Below the pieces are notes generated by a model. That model saw nothing but the letters and a program-made list of their open reading frames with translations, made no database searches and was not told the origin of the DNA. The position numbers were made by a program, and so were the translations under genes. From positions 1-64,000 of the forward strand of contig QCBJ01000005.1 in assembly GCA_003281645.1 (NCBI GenBank): a stretch of 64,000 bases of DNA, written 5' to 3'. Position 1 is the stretch's first letter, and every line of letters starts with the position of its first letter. Origin of the DNA: Prochlorococcus sp. AG-347-G20. GTDB taxonomy: Bacteria; Cyanobacteriota; Cyanobacteriia; PCC-6307; Cyanobiaceae. Positions 28,678-38,869 of this stretch are shown one piece after another.

Positions 28678-29679
28678 GTGAATCAAACTTTAATTCAAGA
28701 AATTCTCGAAGTTGTCGAGCAGGCAGCTATTGCCTCAGCAAAACTAACAGGACTTGGTCAAAAAGATGAAGCTGATGCTGCAGCTGTAGAAGCAATGAGA
28801 TTGCGAATGGGCAAAATTGAAATGAAAGGGAAAATTGTTATTGGAGAAGGTGAAAGAGATGAAGCACCTATGCTTTATATAGGTGAAGAGGTTGGCAGTG
28901 GAAATGGCCCAGGGGTTGACTTTGCAGTAGATCCTTGTGAAGGAACAAATCTTTGTGCGAATAATCAAAGAGGTTCTATGGCGGTTTTAGCTGCCTCTGA
29001 TACGGGTGGTCTTTTCAATGCGCCTGATTTTTACATGAACAAATTAGCTGCGCCTCCCGCGGCCAAAGGTAAAGTAGATATTAGAAATTCAGCTACTGAA
29101 AACTTGAAGATACTAAGTGATTGCTTGGGCCTTTCTATTGATGAGCTTACTGTAGTTGTAATGGATAGAACTAGGCATAAAGATTTAATTAAAGAGATTC
29201 GAGGATGTGGTGCAAAAGTACAACCGATTTCTGATGGTGATGTTCAAGCTGCGATTGCATGTGGTTTTGCTGGTACTGGAACACATTGCTTGATGGGTAT
29301 AGGTGCAGCTCCAGAGGGTGTTATTTCCGCTGCTGCAATGAGAGCTCTCGGCGGACACTTTCAAGGACAATTAGTTTATGATCCAGCAATCGCTCAAACC
29401 TCTGAATGGGCTGATTACACAAAAGAAGGAAATATAAAACGTCTTAATGAAATGGGCATAACAGATATAGATAAAATATATGAAGCAAATGAGTTGGCAT
29501 CGGGAGAAAATGTTGTTTTCGCTGGAAGTGGAATAACTGATGGCTTATTATTTGATGGAGTTAAATTTGAAAGGGATTGTGTTAGAACAAGTAGTCTAGT
29601 TATTAGTACATTAGATAGTACTGCAAGGTTCACAAATACTGTCCATATAAAAGATGGTGCTAAGAGTATCAGCCTTTAA
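28678..29679 (+). CDS. glpX: class II fructose-1,6-bisphosphatase / sedoheptulose-1,7-bisphosphatase
   Basis: A 333-residue GlpX-type phosphatase. In cyanobacteria this enzyme carries both Calvin-cycle FBPase and SBPase activity. Metal-binding blocks are visible: [11 protein letters not shown] (around 58-68), [20 protein letters not shown] and [20 protein letters not shown]. Start is GTG 28678. The divergent partner is rpe, so two regenerative-phase genes share one control region. hemA follows 18 bases downstream. Confidence 0.95.
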   Translation: MNQTLIQEILEVVEQAAIASAKLTGLGQKDEADAAAVEAMRLRMGKIEMKGKIVIGEGERDEAPMLYIGEEVGSGNGPGVDFAVDPCEGTNLCANNQRGSMAVLAASDTGGLFNAPDFYMNKLAAPPAAKGKVDIRNSATENLKILSDCLGLSIDELTVVVMDRTRHKDLIKEIRGCGAKVQPISDGDVQAAIACGFAGTGTHCLMGIGAAPEGVISAAAMRALGGHFQGQLVYDPAIAQTSEWADYTKEGNIKRLNEMGITDIDKIYEANELASGENVVFAGSGITDGLLFDGVKFERDCVRTSSLVISTLDSTARFTNTVHIKDGAKSISL

Positions 29680-29697
29680 AAATTCACTTTTGATTTT

Positions 29698-31008
29698 ATG
29701 CATATTGTTGTCGTCGGACTGAGTCATCGCACGGCACCTGTCGAAGTGCGTGAGAAGTTAAGTATTCCTGACCAATCCATTACAGAGTCATTGAAAGCAT
29801 TAAAAGCTTTCTCTGATGTATTAGAGGTGTCAATTTTAAGTACTTGTAATAGGCTGGAAATATATGCGCTAGTAAAGGATAAAAATACTGGAATTTCATC
29901 TATTAAAGAATTCATATCAGAATATTCTGGAATTATTTTTGAAAATTTAAATCCACATCTTTTTTGCTTTAGACAGGAAGAAGCAGTTTTGCATTTGATG
30001 AAAGTCGCGGCAGGACTGGATAGCCTTGTTTTAGGGGAAGGACAAATCCTTTCGCAGGTAAAAAAAATGATGAGATTAGGTCAAGAGAATCAATCTACTG
30101 GACCAATTCTTAATAGATTATTAACTCAATCAGTTAGTACAGGTAAAAAAGTAAGATCCGAAACAAATTTAGGAACTGGAGCTGTTTCAATCAGTTCAGC
30201 AGCGGTAGAACTAGCTCAATTAAAAATTGGACAAGAAAAGGGTTTTGATACTCTTGTAAGTTTGGAATCAGAGAACGTTCTTGTTGTTGGCGCCGGACGA
30301 ATGAGTAGGCTTTTAATAACTCATTTAAAATCAAAAGGATGTCATAAACTTATCCTTTTAAATAGAAATATTGATAGAGCATTAAATCTTGCTCAAGACT
30401 TCCCTGATTTAGAGATTGTTTGTAAAGGGTTAAACGAATTGGAAGAAAACATATCATTATCTTCGCTTGTTTTCACCAGTACCGCTTCTGAAGAGCCAAT
30501 TATTGATCTCACAAAAATTGAAAAAATAAATTTGAGTAATAGACTTAAATTTATTGATATTGGTGTACCGAGAAATATATCTAATGATGTCAAAGAACAT
30601 GAATTTGTAAAATCATTTGATGTTGATGACTTACAAGAGGTCGTTTCAAGAAATCAAGAATTTAGACAGAAAATAGCAAAGGAAGCGGAATCTTTAGTGG
30701 AAGAAGAAAGGATCATTTTCCTAGAATGGTGGGCAAGTTTAGAGGCCGTTCCTGTAATTAATAAACTTAGATCAGATTTGGAGTTAATTAGAAAAGAGGA
30801 ATTGCAAAAAGCACTTAGCAGAATGGGACCAGATTTTTCGGCTCGAGAAAGAAAAGTTGTGGAAGCTCTGACTAAAGGAATAATTAATAAAATACTTCAT
30901 ACGCCGGTCACCAAGTTGAGAAGTCCTCAATCAAGAGAAGAAAGACAAGTTTCTTTGAAAATCGTTGAAAAATTGTTTTCTTTGATAGAGGAGGATAAAA
31001 ATAACTAA
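29698..31008 (+). CDS. hemA: glutamyl-tRNA reductase
   Basis: A 436-residue enzyme that reduces glutamyl-tRNA to glutamate-1-semialdehyde, the first committed step of heme, chlorophyll and bilin synthesis. The catalytic Cys50 sits in ILSTCNRLEIYA; the HRTAPVEVREKL start, LGEGQILSQVK block, NADPH-binding VVGAGRMSRLL and the C-terminal dimerisation helix with LRSPQSREERQVSL are all present. It lies 18 bases after glpX and 130 bases before glgC, so it may be co-transcribed with glpX. Confidence 0.96.
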   Translation: MHIVVVGLSHRTAPVEVREKLSIPDQSITESLKALKAFSDVLEVSILSTCNRLEIYALVKDKNTGISSIKEFISEYSGIIFENLNPHLFCFRQEEAVLHLMKVAAGLDSLVLGEGQILSQVKKMMRLGQENQSTGPILNRLLTQSVSTGKKVRSETNLGTGAVSISSAAVELAQLKIGQEKGFDTLVSLESENVLVVGAGRMSRLLITHLKSKGCHKLILLNRNIDRALNLAQDFPDLEIVCKGLNELEENISLSSLVFTSTASEEPIIDLTKIEKINLSNRLKFIDIGVPRNISNDVKEHEFVKSFDVDDLQEVVSRNQEFRQKIAKEAESLVEEERIIFLEWWASLEAVPVINKLRSDLELIRKEELQKALSRMGPDFSARERKVVEALTKGIINKILHTPVTKLRSPQSREERQVSLKIVEKLFSLIEEDKNN

Positions 31009-31138
31009 TTTTTTTTGATTTATATTAAGTTTTTCCAGTGATTTATCGAAATACCTTTGTAAACTGACCATTTGTATTTCTAAATATGCCCATAATCAGT
31101 TACTTTAAGTAGTTGTATATCTACCTCCATTAGATTGA

Positions 31139-32434
31139 ATGAAGCGTGTGTTGGCCATAATCCTCGGAGGAGGAAAAGGTTCTAGACTTTATCCTCTAAC
31201 AAAAATGAGGGCTAAACCTGCTGTGCCATTGGCAGGCAAGTATCGTTTGATAGATATTCCGATTAGTAATTGTATAAATTCAGGCATTGAAAAAATGTAC
31301 GTATTGACCCAGTTCAATAGTGCATCTCTAAATAGACATATAGGAAGAACCTATAATTTAAATGGCCCTTTCGGCCAAGGATTTGTTGAGGTTTTAGCGG
31401 CACAACAGACTCCTGATAGTCCGAAGTGGTTTGAAGGTACTGCTGATGCTGTAAGAAAATACCAATGGTTATTTCAAGAATGGGATGTTGATGAATATTT
31501 AATATTGTCAGGTGATCAACTGTACAGAATGGACTACAGTTTATTTGTTCAACATCATAGAGATAATGGTGCTGATTTAACTGTTGCAGCTTTGCCTGTT
31601 GATGAAGCTCAAGCAGAAGGTTTTGGCCTGATGAGAACCGATGATGTAGGAAATATAAAAGAATTTAGTGAAAAGCCTACTGGAGAGAAGTTGAAGGCTA
31701 TGGCAGTAGATACTTCAAAATTTGGATTAAGCAAGGAGTCAGCTGCAGAAAAACCATATCTAGCCTCTATGGGTATTTATGTTTTTAGCAGAAATACTCT
31801 TTTCGATCTTCTAAATAAATTTCCTAATTACACGGATTTTGGTAAGGACATAATTCCAGAAGCCCTCAATAGAGGCGATACCCTTAAAAGTTATGTATTC
31901 GATGATTATTGGGAGGATATAGGAACCATTGGGGCATTCTTTGAGTCAAACCTTGCATTGACTGAGCAACCAAAACCCCCATTTAGTTTTTATGATGAAA
32001 AATTTCCAATTTATACTAGACCTAGATTTTTACCCCCTTCTAAACTTGTAGATGCTCAAATTACTGATTCAATTGTTTGTGAAGGTACAATTTTGAAGTC
32101 ATGCAGTATTTTACATTGTGTTTTAGGTGTAAGAAGCAGGATTGAAAGTGACTCGGTTCTTGAGGATACACTTGTTATGGGAGCCGATTTCTTTGAATCT
32201 CCTGAAGAGAGGATCGAATTAAGAAAAGGCGGCGGAACGCCTCTTGGAGTAGGTGAAGGGACTACTGTAAAAAGAGCAATTCTTGATAAGAATACAAGAA
32301 TTGGTGATAATGTCGTGATCATTAATAAAGATCGAATAGAAGAAGCAGATAAGCCAGAATTAGGCTTTTATATCAGAAATGGAATTGTTGTAGTAGTTAA
32401 AAATGCAACTATTGCAAACGGAACTGTTATTTAA
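31139..32434 (+). CDS. glgC: glucose-1-phosphate adenylyltransferase
   Basis: A 431-residue ADP-glucose pyrophosphorylase, the controlled step of glycogen synthesis. The nucleotide-binding [20 protein letters not shown] is near the N-terminus, with the [19 protein letters not shown] and [15 protein letters not shown] blocks following. The C-terminal beta-helix domain ends in GTVI, as in cyanobacterial and plant enzymes regulated by 3-phosphoglycerate and phosphate. ATG 31139, with its own 130-base upstream gap, suggesting a separate promoter. Confidence 0.96.
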   Translation: MKRVLAIILGGGKGSRLYPLTKMRAKPAVPLAGKYRLIDIPISNCINSGIEKMYVLTQFNSASLNRHIGRTYNLNGPFGQGFVEVLAAQQTPDSPKWFEGTADAVRKYQWLFQEWDVDEYLILSGDQLYRMDYSLFVQHHRDNGADLTVAALPVDEAQAEGFGLMRTDDVGNIKEFSEKPTGEKLKAMAVDTSKFGLSKESAAEKPYLASMGIYVFSRNTLFDLLNKFPNYTDFGKDIIPEALNRGDTLKSYVFDDYWEDIGTIGAFFESNLALTEQPKPPFSFYDEKFPIYTRPRFLPPSKLVDAQITDSIVCEGTILKSCSILHCVLGVRSRIESDSVLEDTLVMGADFFESPEERIELRKGGGTPLGVGEGTTVKRAILDKNTRIGDNVVIINKDRIEEADKPELGFYIRNGIVVVVKNATIANGTVI

Positions 32435-32530
32435 ATCTTTTCCATCATTTTTCGCTGACATAAGTATTTTTTTTGAGCAATTTTGTTGAGTTGCAGGCAA
32501 ACTATATTTATTGAGTTTTTTTAATTTTTT

Positions 32531-33949
32531 ATGTCCAAGGCACATTTCGGTTTAATAGGTCTTGGTGTTATGGGCGAAAATTTAGTTCTTAACGCAGAGA
32601 GAAATGGATTTTCTAGTGTAGTTTTTAATAGGACTTACTCAAAAACCGAAGAATTTTTACAAGGTCGTGGCCTTGGGAAGAATATAGAAGGAGCTGAAAC
32701 TCTTCAAGAATTTGTTAATAAGCTAGAGAGACCTAGAAGAATTCTAATGATGGTAAAAGCTGGGCCCGCAACAGATGCTGTCATTGATAATATTTCTGGA
32801 TATCTCGAGGAAGGAGATTTATTAATAGATGGCGGCAACTCTCAATTTAAAGATACAGAAAGAAGGGTTAATACTCTTGAAAGTAAAAGTTTTGGATACA
32901 TTGGAATGGGAGTTTCAGGGGGTGCCAAAGGAGCTTTAGAGGGTCCAAGTATGATGCCCGGTGGTACTAAGGCTTCATATGATGCAATAGAAAGCTTATT
33001 AACAAAAATGGCTGCCAAAGTTGAAGACGGACCATGTGTTGCATATGTTGGACCAGGAGGCTCAGGTCATTTTGTAAAAACTGTTCATAACGGAATTGAA
33101 TATGGAATTGAACAAATACTTGCAGAAGCTTATGACCTTATGAAGAGAGTCAAAGGTATGAATGGACAGCAGATGTCAGAGGTATTTGGTATTTGGAATA
33201 ATACTGATGAATTAGCTTCTTATCTTGTTGAGATAACAGAGATTTGTCTAAATACAAAAGATGAGATAACTGGAGATGATGTCGTGGAAAAAATATTAGA
33301 TAAAGCTGGCCAGAAAGGTACAGGGTTATGGACTGTTGTAAGTGCTCTAGAACTGGGGGTATCAGTCCCAACTATTTATGCATCTTTAAATGCAAGAGTG
33401 ATGAGTTCTTTAAAAGAGCAACGTAGTGAGATTGAAAAAACTATTCCATCTAAAGAGATAGAGGATTTTGATTTAGGAAATATATCAGATGGAATGAAAC
33501 CTTTATTTGATGCTGTAGTCCTTGCCACCATTGCTAGCTATGCCCAAGGTATGGATATTTTAAGAGAAGCATCTGCAGTATATAACTATGGTTTGAATAT
33601 GCCGTCAATTGCTCAAATATGGAAAGGTGGTTGCATAATAAGATCAAAATTATTAAGTAAAATTCAATATGCTTATAACAAAGACCCTAATCTAAAAAAT
33701 TTAATTTTTGATGATTGGTTTAATAATGAAATTGCGACTAGATTAGATAACTTATCTAAAGTAGTTTCTCTATCCACAAAGGCAGGTATACCAGTCCCAT
33801 GTTTATCCAGTACTTTAGATTATTTAAATAGTTATAGAACAAATAGACTTCCTCAGAATCTCGTTCAGGCAATGAGAGACTGTTTTGGCTCTCATACATA
33901 TGAAAGAATTGATAAGGAAGGTAGTTTTCATACTGAATGGATGAAATGA
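32531..33949 (+). CDS. gnd: 6-phosphogluconate dehydrogenase
   Basis: A 472-residue NADP-dependent decarboxylating dehydrogenase of the oxidative pentose phosphate pathway. Rossmann motif GLGVMGENLVLNAERNGF at the N-terminus, GGNSQFKDTERR, GVSGGAKGALEGPSMMPGG, catalytic region GSGHFVKTVHNGIEYG and the helical C-terminal domain are intact. Length is standard. Its stop overlaps the pgl start (ATGA), coupling two steps of one pathway. This route supplies NADPH in the dark. Confidence 0.96.
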   Translation: MSKAHFGLIGLGVMGENLVLNAERNGFSSVVFNRTYSKTEEFLQGRGLGKNIEGAETLQEFVNKLERPRRILMMVKAGPATDAVIDNISGYLEEGDLLIDGGNSQFKDTERRVNTLESKSFGYIGMGVSGGAKGALEGPSMMPGGTKASYDAIESLLTKMAAKVEDGPCVAYVGPGGSGHFVKTVHNGIEYGIEQILAEAYDLMKRVKGMNGQQMSEVFGIWNNTDELASYLVEITEICLNTKDEITGDDVVEKILDKAGQKGTGLWTVVSALELGVSVPTIYASLNARVMSSLKEQRSEIEKTIPSKEIEDFDLGNISDGMKPLFDAVVLATIASYAQGMDILREASAVYNYGLNMPSIAQIWKGGCIIRSKLLSKIQYAYNKDPNLKNLIFDDWFNNEIATRLDNLSKVVSLSTKAGIPVPCLSSTLDYLNSYRTNRLPQNLVQAMRDCFGSHTYERIDKEGSFHTEWMK

Positions 33950-34674
33950 TTGAAAAGGTCAAAAATGGATTTACCATAAATATATACAAAGACAAATTAG
34001 AACTATCAACAGCTGTTTTTAAGTTTATTGAAAGTCACATTATCCATACTTTAAAAAAGAATGACAGGTTCAAATTTTGTGTAAGTGGTGGATCAACCCC
34101 TAAGACTGTTTATCAACTGCTTTCTAAAAGCAATCTTAAATGGAATTTAGTTGATGTGTTTTTAGGAGATGAAAGATGTGTTAATCCAAATTCAGAATTA
34201 AGTAACTCGCTAATGTTGAAAAATTCTTTGTTAACTAATTTTGGATCTAAAGCTTATTTTTATGAAATTTTCAATGAATTAAACGCTGATGATGAAGCTA
34301 CAAAAAATCAATTTATTTCTAAATTATTTGAAAAATGCGGATCAAACCCTCCCTCATTTGATTTAACTTTATTAGGTCTTGGAGACGATGGTCACACAGC
34401 TTCACTATTTCCTTACCAAAAAAATAATAATGTAGATGATTTCGTGATTTTTAATGAAGGCAAAGGATTAAAAAGAATTTCATTAACTCCGAAGGTCCTT
34501 TCAGCCTCATCAAAGATACTATTTTTGGTTAGTGGAGCCAATAAAAGAATTGCTCTTCAGAGGTTATTAGATGAAAAAGAGCCACCAGATAGAACACCAT
34601 CAAAATTAATAAAATCTATTAATCAAATTTCAATATTTTGTGATCAAGAATCAGCAAAAGAATTAGAAATTTAG
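33946..34674 (+). CDS. pgl: 6-phosphogluconolactonase
   Basis: About 242 residues from ATG 33946, which overlaps the gnd stop as ATGA; an in-frame ATG at 33937 is possible but would overlap gnd by 13 bases. The family blocks FCVSGGSTPKTVYQLL, VDVFLGDERCVNP, SFDLTLLGLGDDGHTASLFP and SLTPKVLSASSKILFLVSG identify the NagB-fold lactonase that hydrolyses 6-phosphogluconolactone. The adjacent gnd catalyses the next step. No zwf gene is in this window. Confidence 0.94.
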   Translation: MIEKVKNGFTINIYKDKLELSTAVFKFIESHIIHTLKKNDRFKFCVSGGSTPKTVYQLLSKSNLKWNLVDVFLGDERCVNPNSELSNSLMLKNSLLTNFGSKAYFYEIFNELNADDEATKNQFISKLFEKCGSNPPSFDLTLLGLGDDGHTASLFPYQKNNNVDDFVIFNEGKGLKRISLTPKVLSASSKILFLVSGANKRIALQRLLDEKEPPDRTPSKLIKSINQISIFCDQESAKELEI

Positions 34675-34704
34675 TTAAAGTCTATTAACAACTTAAATTA
34701 TTTA

Positions 34705-35253
34705 ATGAGTAAGAAAAAATTTTTATTCCAGAAAAAGGAGTTCGATGGTTGGAAAACATTAAATGATACTGTTATGGGTGGATCAAGTTCAGCTTTTTGT
34801 GAAATTTCAAATTCGGGTTTGATATTAAAGGGTAATATTGTCGAGAAAGCTGGAGGATTTGTTAGTTGTAGATCGTCTATATATAAACCTTCTTTAAATG
34901 TATCTGAGTATTCATCCTTTGAATTAAATATTGATGGACAAGGAAGAACTTTTAAATTTGCTGTCGCTTGTGAAGATGATCTCCTAGGATTAACCGAATT
35001 TATTCCGGGTGGACTTAGATGGATTAAATCATTCCCAACAAAAAAATTCGGGACAACAAATGTTCAAATTCCTTTTAGTGAGCTAAAACCTTCAGTAAGA
35101 GCTAATAAAGTACGTTTTCCATTTAAATTTAAACCATCTAAAATTAAAAGATTGCAATTTCTACACTCTAAGTTCGGTGATGATGGATTACTTAATAATG
35201 AGTTTAAACAGGGTTCAATAAAAGTTTTGATTAAATCAATAAGTGTTATTTGA
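34705..35253 (+). CDS. CIA30 family protein
   Basis: A 182-residue protein with the CIA30 (NDUFAF1-like) beta-jelly-roll pattern: WKTLNDTVMGGSSSAFCEIS, then the SGLILKGNIVEKAGGFVS block and KFAVACEDDL. In mitochondria CIA30 assists complex I assembly; the cyanobacterial homologues are of unproven function, although NDH-1 assembly is a reasonable guess. No signal peptide or membrane helix. The following small gene overlaps its end by 11 bases. Confidence 0.75.
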   Translation: MSKKKFLFQKKEFDGWKTLNDTVMGGSSSAFCEISNSGLILKGNIVEKAGGFVSCRSSIYKPSLNVSEYSSFELNIDGQGRTFKFAVACEDDLLGLTEFIPGGLRWIKSFPTKKFGTTNVQIPFSELKPSVRANKVRFPFKFKPSKIKRLQFLHSKFGDDGLLNNEFKQGSIKVLIKSISVI

Positions 35254-35629
35254 AAATCCACCTAAAAATATAGAGAGCTTAATCGCTAAGTCAGCAGATT
35301 TAACAAATAAACCTTTTGTTCATTCTGTAGTAAAAATAAATGGTGAATACGAATTCGAAGCTGAAGATATTGATTTAACAGTAAATATCTTATGCCGAGA
35401 TAAAGAAGGTAAAAGATTAGAAATTTATGATCTTGAATTAGAACTTTTTAAATCAAATAAAGAGTTGGTTTTAGTAATTTCTAAGCTTAATTTCCCTGAC
35501 GAACCAATATTGTGGTGTGGAGTTAAAACATTATGGATGGATAGTAATAATGGGAAAAAATGCAACTCACCAAAATACAGCTCTAGATTGGAAAATTTAG
35601 CAAATAGGATAAAAAGTTTTATTGAGTAA
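35243..35629 (+). CDS. hypothetical protein downstream of CIA30
   Basis: A frame of 128 residues whose TTG start at 35243 overlaps the CIA30 gene by 11 bases. It is a soluble alpha/beta-looking protein with an acidic first half (EFEAEDIDLTVNILCRD) and a conserved-looking Trp-Cys segment (ILWCGVKTLWMDSNNG). No family is recognised. The overlap suggests co-translation with the CIA30 protein. It ends 21 bases before the convergent ilvD stop. Confidence 0.6.
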   Translation: MLFENPPKNIESLIAKSADLTNKPFVHSVVKINGEYEFEAEDIDLTVNILCRDKEGKRLEIYDLELELFKSNKELVLVISKLNFPDEPILWCGVKTLWMDSNNGKKCNSPKYSSRLENLANRIKSFIE

Positions 35630-35650
35630 GAAAATAAAATTTGAGTTGAT

Positions 35651-37324
35651 TTATAAATCAGTAACAGCCCCTAAACTTGATGTGCTTACGATTCTTGAAT
35701 ATTTTGAAAGAATTCCTCTTTTGTATTTTCGAATAGGTTTTACCCAATCTTTTTTTCTTTTTTCTAATTCTTCGTCAGATAAATCAACTTCAATTAGTTG
35801 TTTTACAGCATCTACTGTAATTAAATCACCTTGTTTTATTAGAGCAATATTTCCTCCTACAGCAGCCTCTGGAGCTATGTGACCCACAACAAGACCGTAG
35901 GTGCCCCCGCTAAATCTGCCATCGGTAATTAAAGCCACCTTCTCTCCTAGCCCTTGACCTACAATCGCAGATGTTGGAGCTAACATTTCTCTCATTCCTG
36001 GACCTCCTACAGGACCTTCGTTTCTGATAACAACAACATCACCAGCTTTGATATCGTTATTTAATATCGATTTTAAACAATCCTCTTCACTTTCAAAAAT
36101 CTTTGCGGGACCTGTTAATACAGGGTTTTTTACTCCACTAATTTTGGCTACAGAACCTTCGCTCGCTAAGTTACCTTTTAATATCGCTAGATGACCTTTT
36201 TTATAAAGAGGGTTATCTATGGCTCTTATGACATTTTGATTTGTTAGAGGCTTATCTGGAATATTCTGTAAGTATTCTGAGATGGTTTTGCCTTCAATGT
36301 TTTTGCAATCGCCATGAATTAATCCTGCATTCAAAAGTATTTTCATTACTTGTGGAATCCCACCTGCCTTATGAAGATCCACCGTCACATATTTACCACT
36401 CGGTTTAAGGTCACAAATAACGGGTACTTTTTGCCTGATTCTCTCAAAATCATTAATGTTGATATCTATTCCTGCAGTATTCGCAATAGCTAAGATGTGC
36501 AATACCGCATTTGTTGATCCGCCAATTGCCATAATTACTGATATTGCATTTTCAAATGCTTTCTTAGTCATTAGATCTAGAGGTCTTATGTCTTTTTCTA
36601 TTGCAGAGACTAATATCTCAGCACTTTTATCTGCACTTAGTTCTTTTTCAAGATCTTCAGCAGCCATAGTGGAACTGTGAGGAAGACTTAACCCGAGGAC
36701 TTCAATAACCGCAGACATTGTATTAGCTGTAAACATTCCTCCACAGCTACCAGCACCAGGAATACAATTTTTCTCTACTTGGATTAGCCTTTCTTCATTA
36801 ATTTTGCCTGATGTTAATTGGCCAACAGCCTCAAATGCACTAACAACAGTAAGATCTTCTCCATTCAATTTCCCAGGCTTTATTGTCCCTCCATATATAA
36901 AAATTGAGGGAATATTCATTCTTGCAATAGCAATCATGGCACCGGGCATATTTTTATCACATCCACCTATAGCAAGTACCCCATCCATACTCTGAGCATT
37001 GCATGCTGTTTCAATTGAATCAGCAATAACTTCTCTTGAAACTAGGGAATATTTCATGCCCTCTGTTCCCATAGAAATTCCATCGCTTACTGTTATAGTC
37101 CCAAACATCTGAGGCATCCCACCTGATCTTTTAATTGATTCTTCAGCTTTGAGAGCTAACTTATTTAAACCTATATTGCATGGTGTTATGGTGCTGTATC
37201 CATTTGCAACTCCAATAATAGGTTTGTTAAAATCTTCATCATTAAATCCAACAGCTCTTAACATCGATCTGTTAGGGGATCTTTGCACACCTTGGGTTAT
37301 TGCAGATGATCTGAGTTTATTCAT
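35651..37324 (-). CDS. ilvD: dihydroxy-acid dehydratase
   Basis: A 557-residue Fe-S dehydratase of branched-chain amino acid and CoA-precursor synthesis, converting dihydroxyisovalerate to ketoisovalerate. Three cluster cysteines are visible: Cys49 (TPCNIGLN), Cys122 (GGCDKNMPG) and Cys194 ([14 protein letters not shown]), the pattern of the [2Fe-2S] type. The C-terminal blocks GPKAGG-like [12 protein letters not shown] and [21 protein letters not shown] complete the active site. ATG at 37322-37324. Its closest upstream neighbour on the same strand is a small coiled-coil membrane protein. Confidence 0.96.
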   Translation of the reverse strand: MNKLRSSAITQGVQRSPNRSMLRAVGFNDEDFNKPIIGVANGYSTITPCNIGLNKLALKAEESIKRSGGMPQMFGTITVSDGISMGTEGMKYSLVSREVIADSIETACNAQSMDGVLAIGGCDKNMPGAMIAIARMNIPSIFIYGGTIKPGKLNGEDLTVVSAFEAVGQLTSGKINEERLIQVEKNCIPGAGSCGGMFTANTMSAVIEVLGLSLPHSSTMAAEDLEKELSADKSAEILVSAIEKDIRPLDLMTKKAFENAISVIMAIGGSTNAVLHILAIANTAGIDININDFERIRQKVPVICDLKPSGKYVTVDLHKAGGIPQVMKILLNAGLIHGDCKNIEGKTISEYLQNIPDKPLTNQNVIRAIDNPLYKKGHLAILKGNLASEGSVAKISGVKNPVLTGPAKIFESEEDCLKSILNNDIKAGDVVVIRNEGPVGGPGMREMLAPTSAIVGQGLGEKVALITDGRFSGGTYGLVVGHIAPEAAVGGNIALIKQGDLITVDAVKQLIEVDLSDEELEKRKKDWVKPIRKYKRGILSKYSRIVSTSSLGAVTDL

Positions 37325-37347
37325 ATTATTTGAGAACCTTATTTATT

Positions 37348-37638
37348 CTATTGCCCCAACTCTTCAAGTTGCTTCCTCACATCAGCAATTGCAGAATTAA
37401 GTTGCTCAACTTTCTTCTCCAGATTCTCTCCTTCAACTTCATTTATATTTTCATTTGAATCAATCGCTTCAGAGCCGTCTTGAATTCTGGAGGAATACAT
37501 CATTGCTTTTTGTTTTTTTTCCTCCTTTCTTTTGTCTGCTTCGGATATTAACCACCAAGCTAGACCTGCTGCTCCAATAAAAGCACCGCTTATTAATGAT
37601 AAAAGATTATTTGAAGACGAATCTCTGTATTCAGACAT
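37348..37638 (-). CDS. small membrane-anchored coiled-coil protein
   Basis: A 96-residue protein with one N-terminal transmembrane helix (about 13-32, LSLISGAFIGAAGLAWWLIS), a Lys/Glu-rich stretch, an acidic linker and a C-terminal coiled coil (about 70-95, LEKKVEQLNSAIADVRKQLEEL). The glycine-alanine-rich helix resembles the anchor of other small cyanobacterial membrane proteins, but I do not recognise a family. It lies 23 bases upstream of ilvD and 28 bases downstream of the UPRTase-like gene on the same strand. Confidence 0.65.
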   Translation of the reverse strand: MSEYRDSSSNNLLSLISGAFIGAAGLAWWLISEADKRKEEKKQKAMMYSSRIQDGSEAIDSNENINEVEGENLEKKVEQLNSAIADVRKQLEELGQ

Positions 37639-37666
37639 TGGTAAAATATTACTCCTATATTCTATA

Positions 37667-38284
37667 TTAGTTCTTATCTTGAAATATAGTACTCAAACGC
37701 AATAAAGGATTCCCAATACCCGGTACTAATAATTTTGTTTTTTCGTCTTCCTCATCTATGCAAGAGGTGTAAATTATCTGATTAGGGAATAATTTCCCAA
37801 TTTCATTTAACCCTTTATTTGAGCAAATAGCAGCTATTAAAATAATCCTATTGGAATCAACACCTAATTCCTTTAATTTAATTAAAGTTTCTAATGTTGC
37901 TGATGTCTTCGTTATTTGTTCTGAGTAAAGTATAATGCCTTCATTTGACTCAATAGTTTTTGGAAGTTCTCCTAATGAGAGGGTTGAATTAGGAATTACT
38001 TCTTTAGATCCAAACCAAAGAGATAACCCTTCGGGCAACATTGCGAGCACTTTTATTGGATAATCATTATTAATAAAGAATCCATCAGCGTCCCCATTAT
38101 CAGTATTTACTATTTCTTTTTTATATGGCAGCCAATTACGTAATGCTTCATATGTAAGCCATTTCCCTAATTGCTCATATCCTGTTGAGTACAAAATATT
38201 TGGAGTATTTTTTTCTCGCAATATTGAAAGCCAATGTTTTATTAATGGATGAGGAGGAACAATAACCTTTAGTGACATTGCCAT
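37667..38284 (-). CDS. uracil phosphoribosyltransferase-like protein, degenerate active site
   Basis: A 205-residue protein with the overall UPRTase plan: VPPHPLIKHWLSILREKNTP near the start, a mid-region like the uracil enzyme, and a C-terminal YTSCIDEED..LLVPGIGNPLLRL corresponding to the uracil-binding loop. The PRPP loop that normally reads like DPMLATGG is replaced by ILYSEQITKTSAT (118-130), and the conserved Gly-Asp of the C-terminal VPGLGDAGDR is altered. I infer loss or change of canonical activity. The start could be Met1 or Met3. It is divergent from the pentapeptide protein gene. Confidence 0.65.
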   Translation of the reverse strand: MAMSLKVIVPPHPLIKHWLSILREKNTPNILYSTGYEQLGKWLTYEALRNWLPYKKEIVNTDNGDADGFFINNDYPIKVLAMLPEGLSLWFGSKEVIPNSTLSLGELPKTIESNEGIILYSEQITKTSATLETLIKLKELGVDSNRIILIAAICSNKGLNEIGKLFPNQIIYTSCIDEEDEKTKLLVPGIGNPLLRLSTIFQDKN

Positions 38285-38347
38285 ATATTTTCCTTTAAGA
38301 TACTCTTACAAACTTTAAATACTTAAGTTCTAAAATACAGTCTTATT

Positions 38348-38860
38348 ATGATTAAATCAATCGTTTTCCCCTCACTAAAGAATGCATTAATTACTTTGTT
38401 ATTCGTTGGGATTTTATTTTTTAATTCTGTAAATTCTGCATGGGCTAAAAGACCTCCTGAGATTAGAAACCAACAAGACCTTAATTTAGAGCCAGATATG
38501 CATGGACAAGATTTAAGCGGTAACGAATACGTTAAGTTTGATTTGAATGGGTTTAATTTCAGTGAAAGTAATTTAGAGGGAGCGGTGTTCAATAATAGTA
38601 AATTGCAAAACTCAAAGTTTACTGGAGCCAATTTAAGAGATGCACTAGCTTATGCAACAGACTTTACAGATGCCGATCTTTCGGATGTTAATTTTACAAA
38701 TGCCTTATTAATGGAGAGTAATTTTGAAGGAGCAAAAATAGATGGTGCAGATTTTACCGATGCTGTTCTTAGTCGTACACAACAAAAACAACTATGTGCG
38801 ATTGCTAATGGCACAAATAGTTCTACAGGAGAGAGTACAGAATATAGCTTAGGTTGTTAA
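38348..38860 (+). CDS. exported pentapeptide-repeat protein
   Basis: A 170-residue protein with a signal peptide (hydrophobic 10-28, cleavage probably after AWA at about 31-33). Residues 55-145 hold tandem A(D/N)LxX pentapeptide repeats (for example SNLEGAVF, GANLRDALA, ADLSDVNFTNALL), which form a right-handed quadrilateral beta-helix. Two C-terminal cysteines (QLCAIAN and the terminal LGC) may form a disulfide. Proteins of this plan occur in the thylakoid lumen of cyanobacteria and chloroplasts, function unknown. A CobW gene follows after nine bases. Confidence 0.82.
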   Translation: MIKSIVFPSLKNALITLLFVGILFFNSVNSAWAKRPPEIRNQQDLNLEPDMHGQDLSGNEYVKFDLNGFNFSESNLEGAVFNNSKLQNSKFTGANLRDALAYATDFTDADLSDVNFTNALLMESNFEGAKIDGADFTDAVLSRTQQKQLCAIANGTNSSTGESTEYSLGC

Positions 38861-38869
38861 TCATCAAAG

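Noticed and set aside
35622-35882. Plus-strand frame of 86 codons near the 3' end of ilvD
   Set aside because: Almost wholly antisense to ilvD and without family features.
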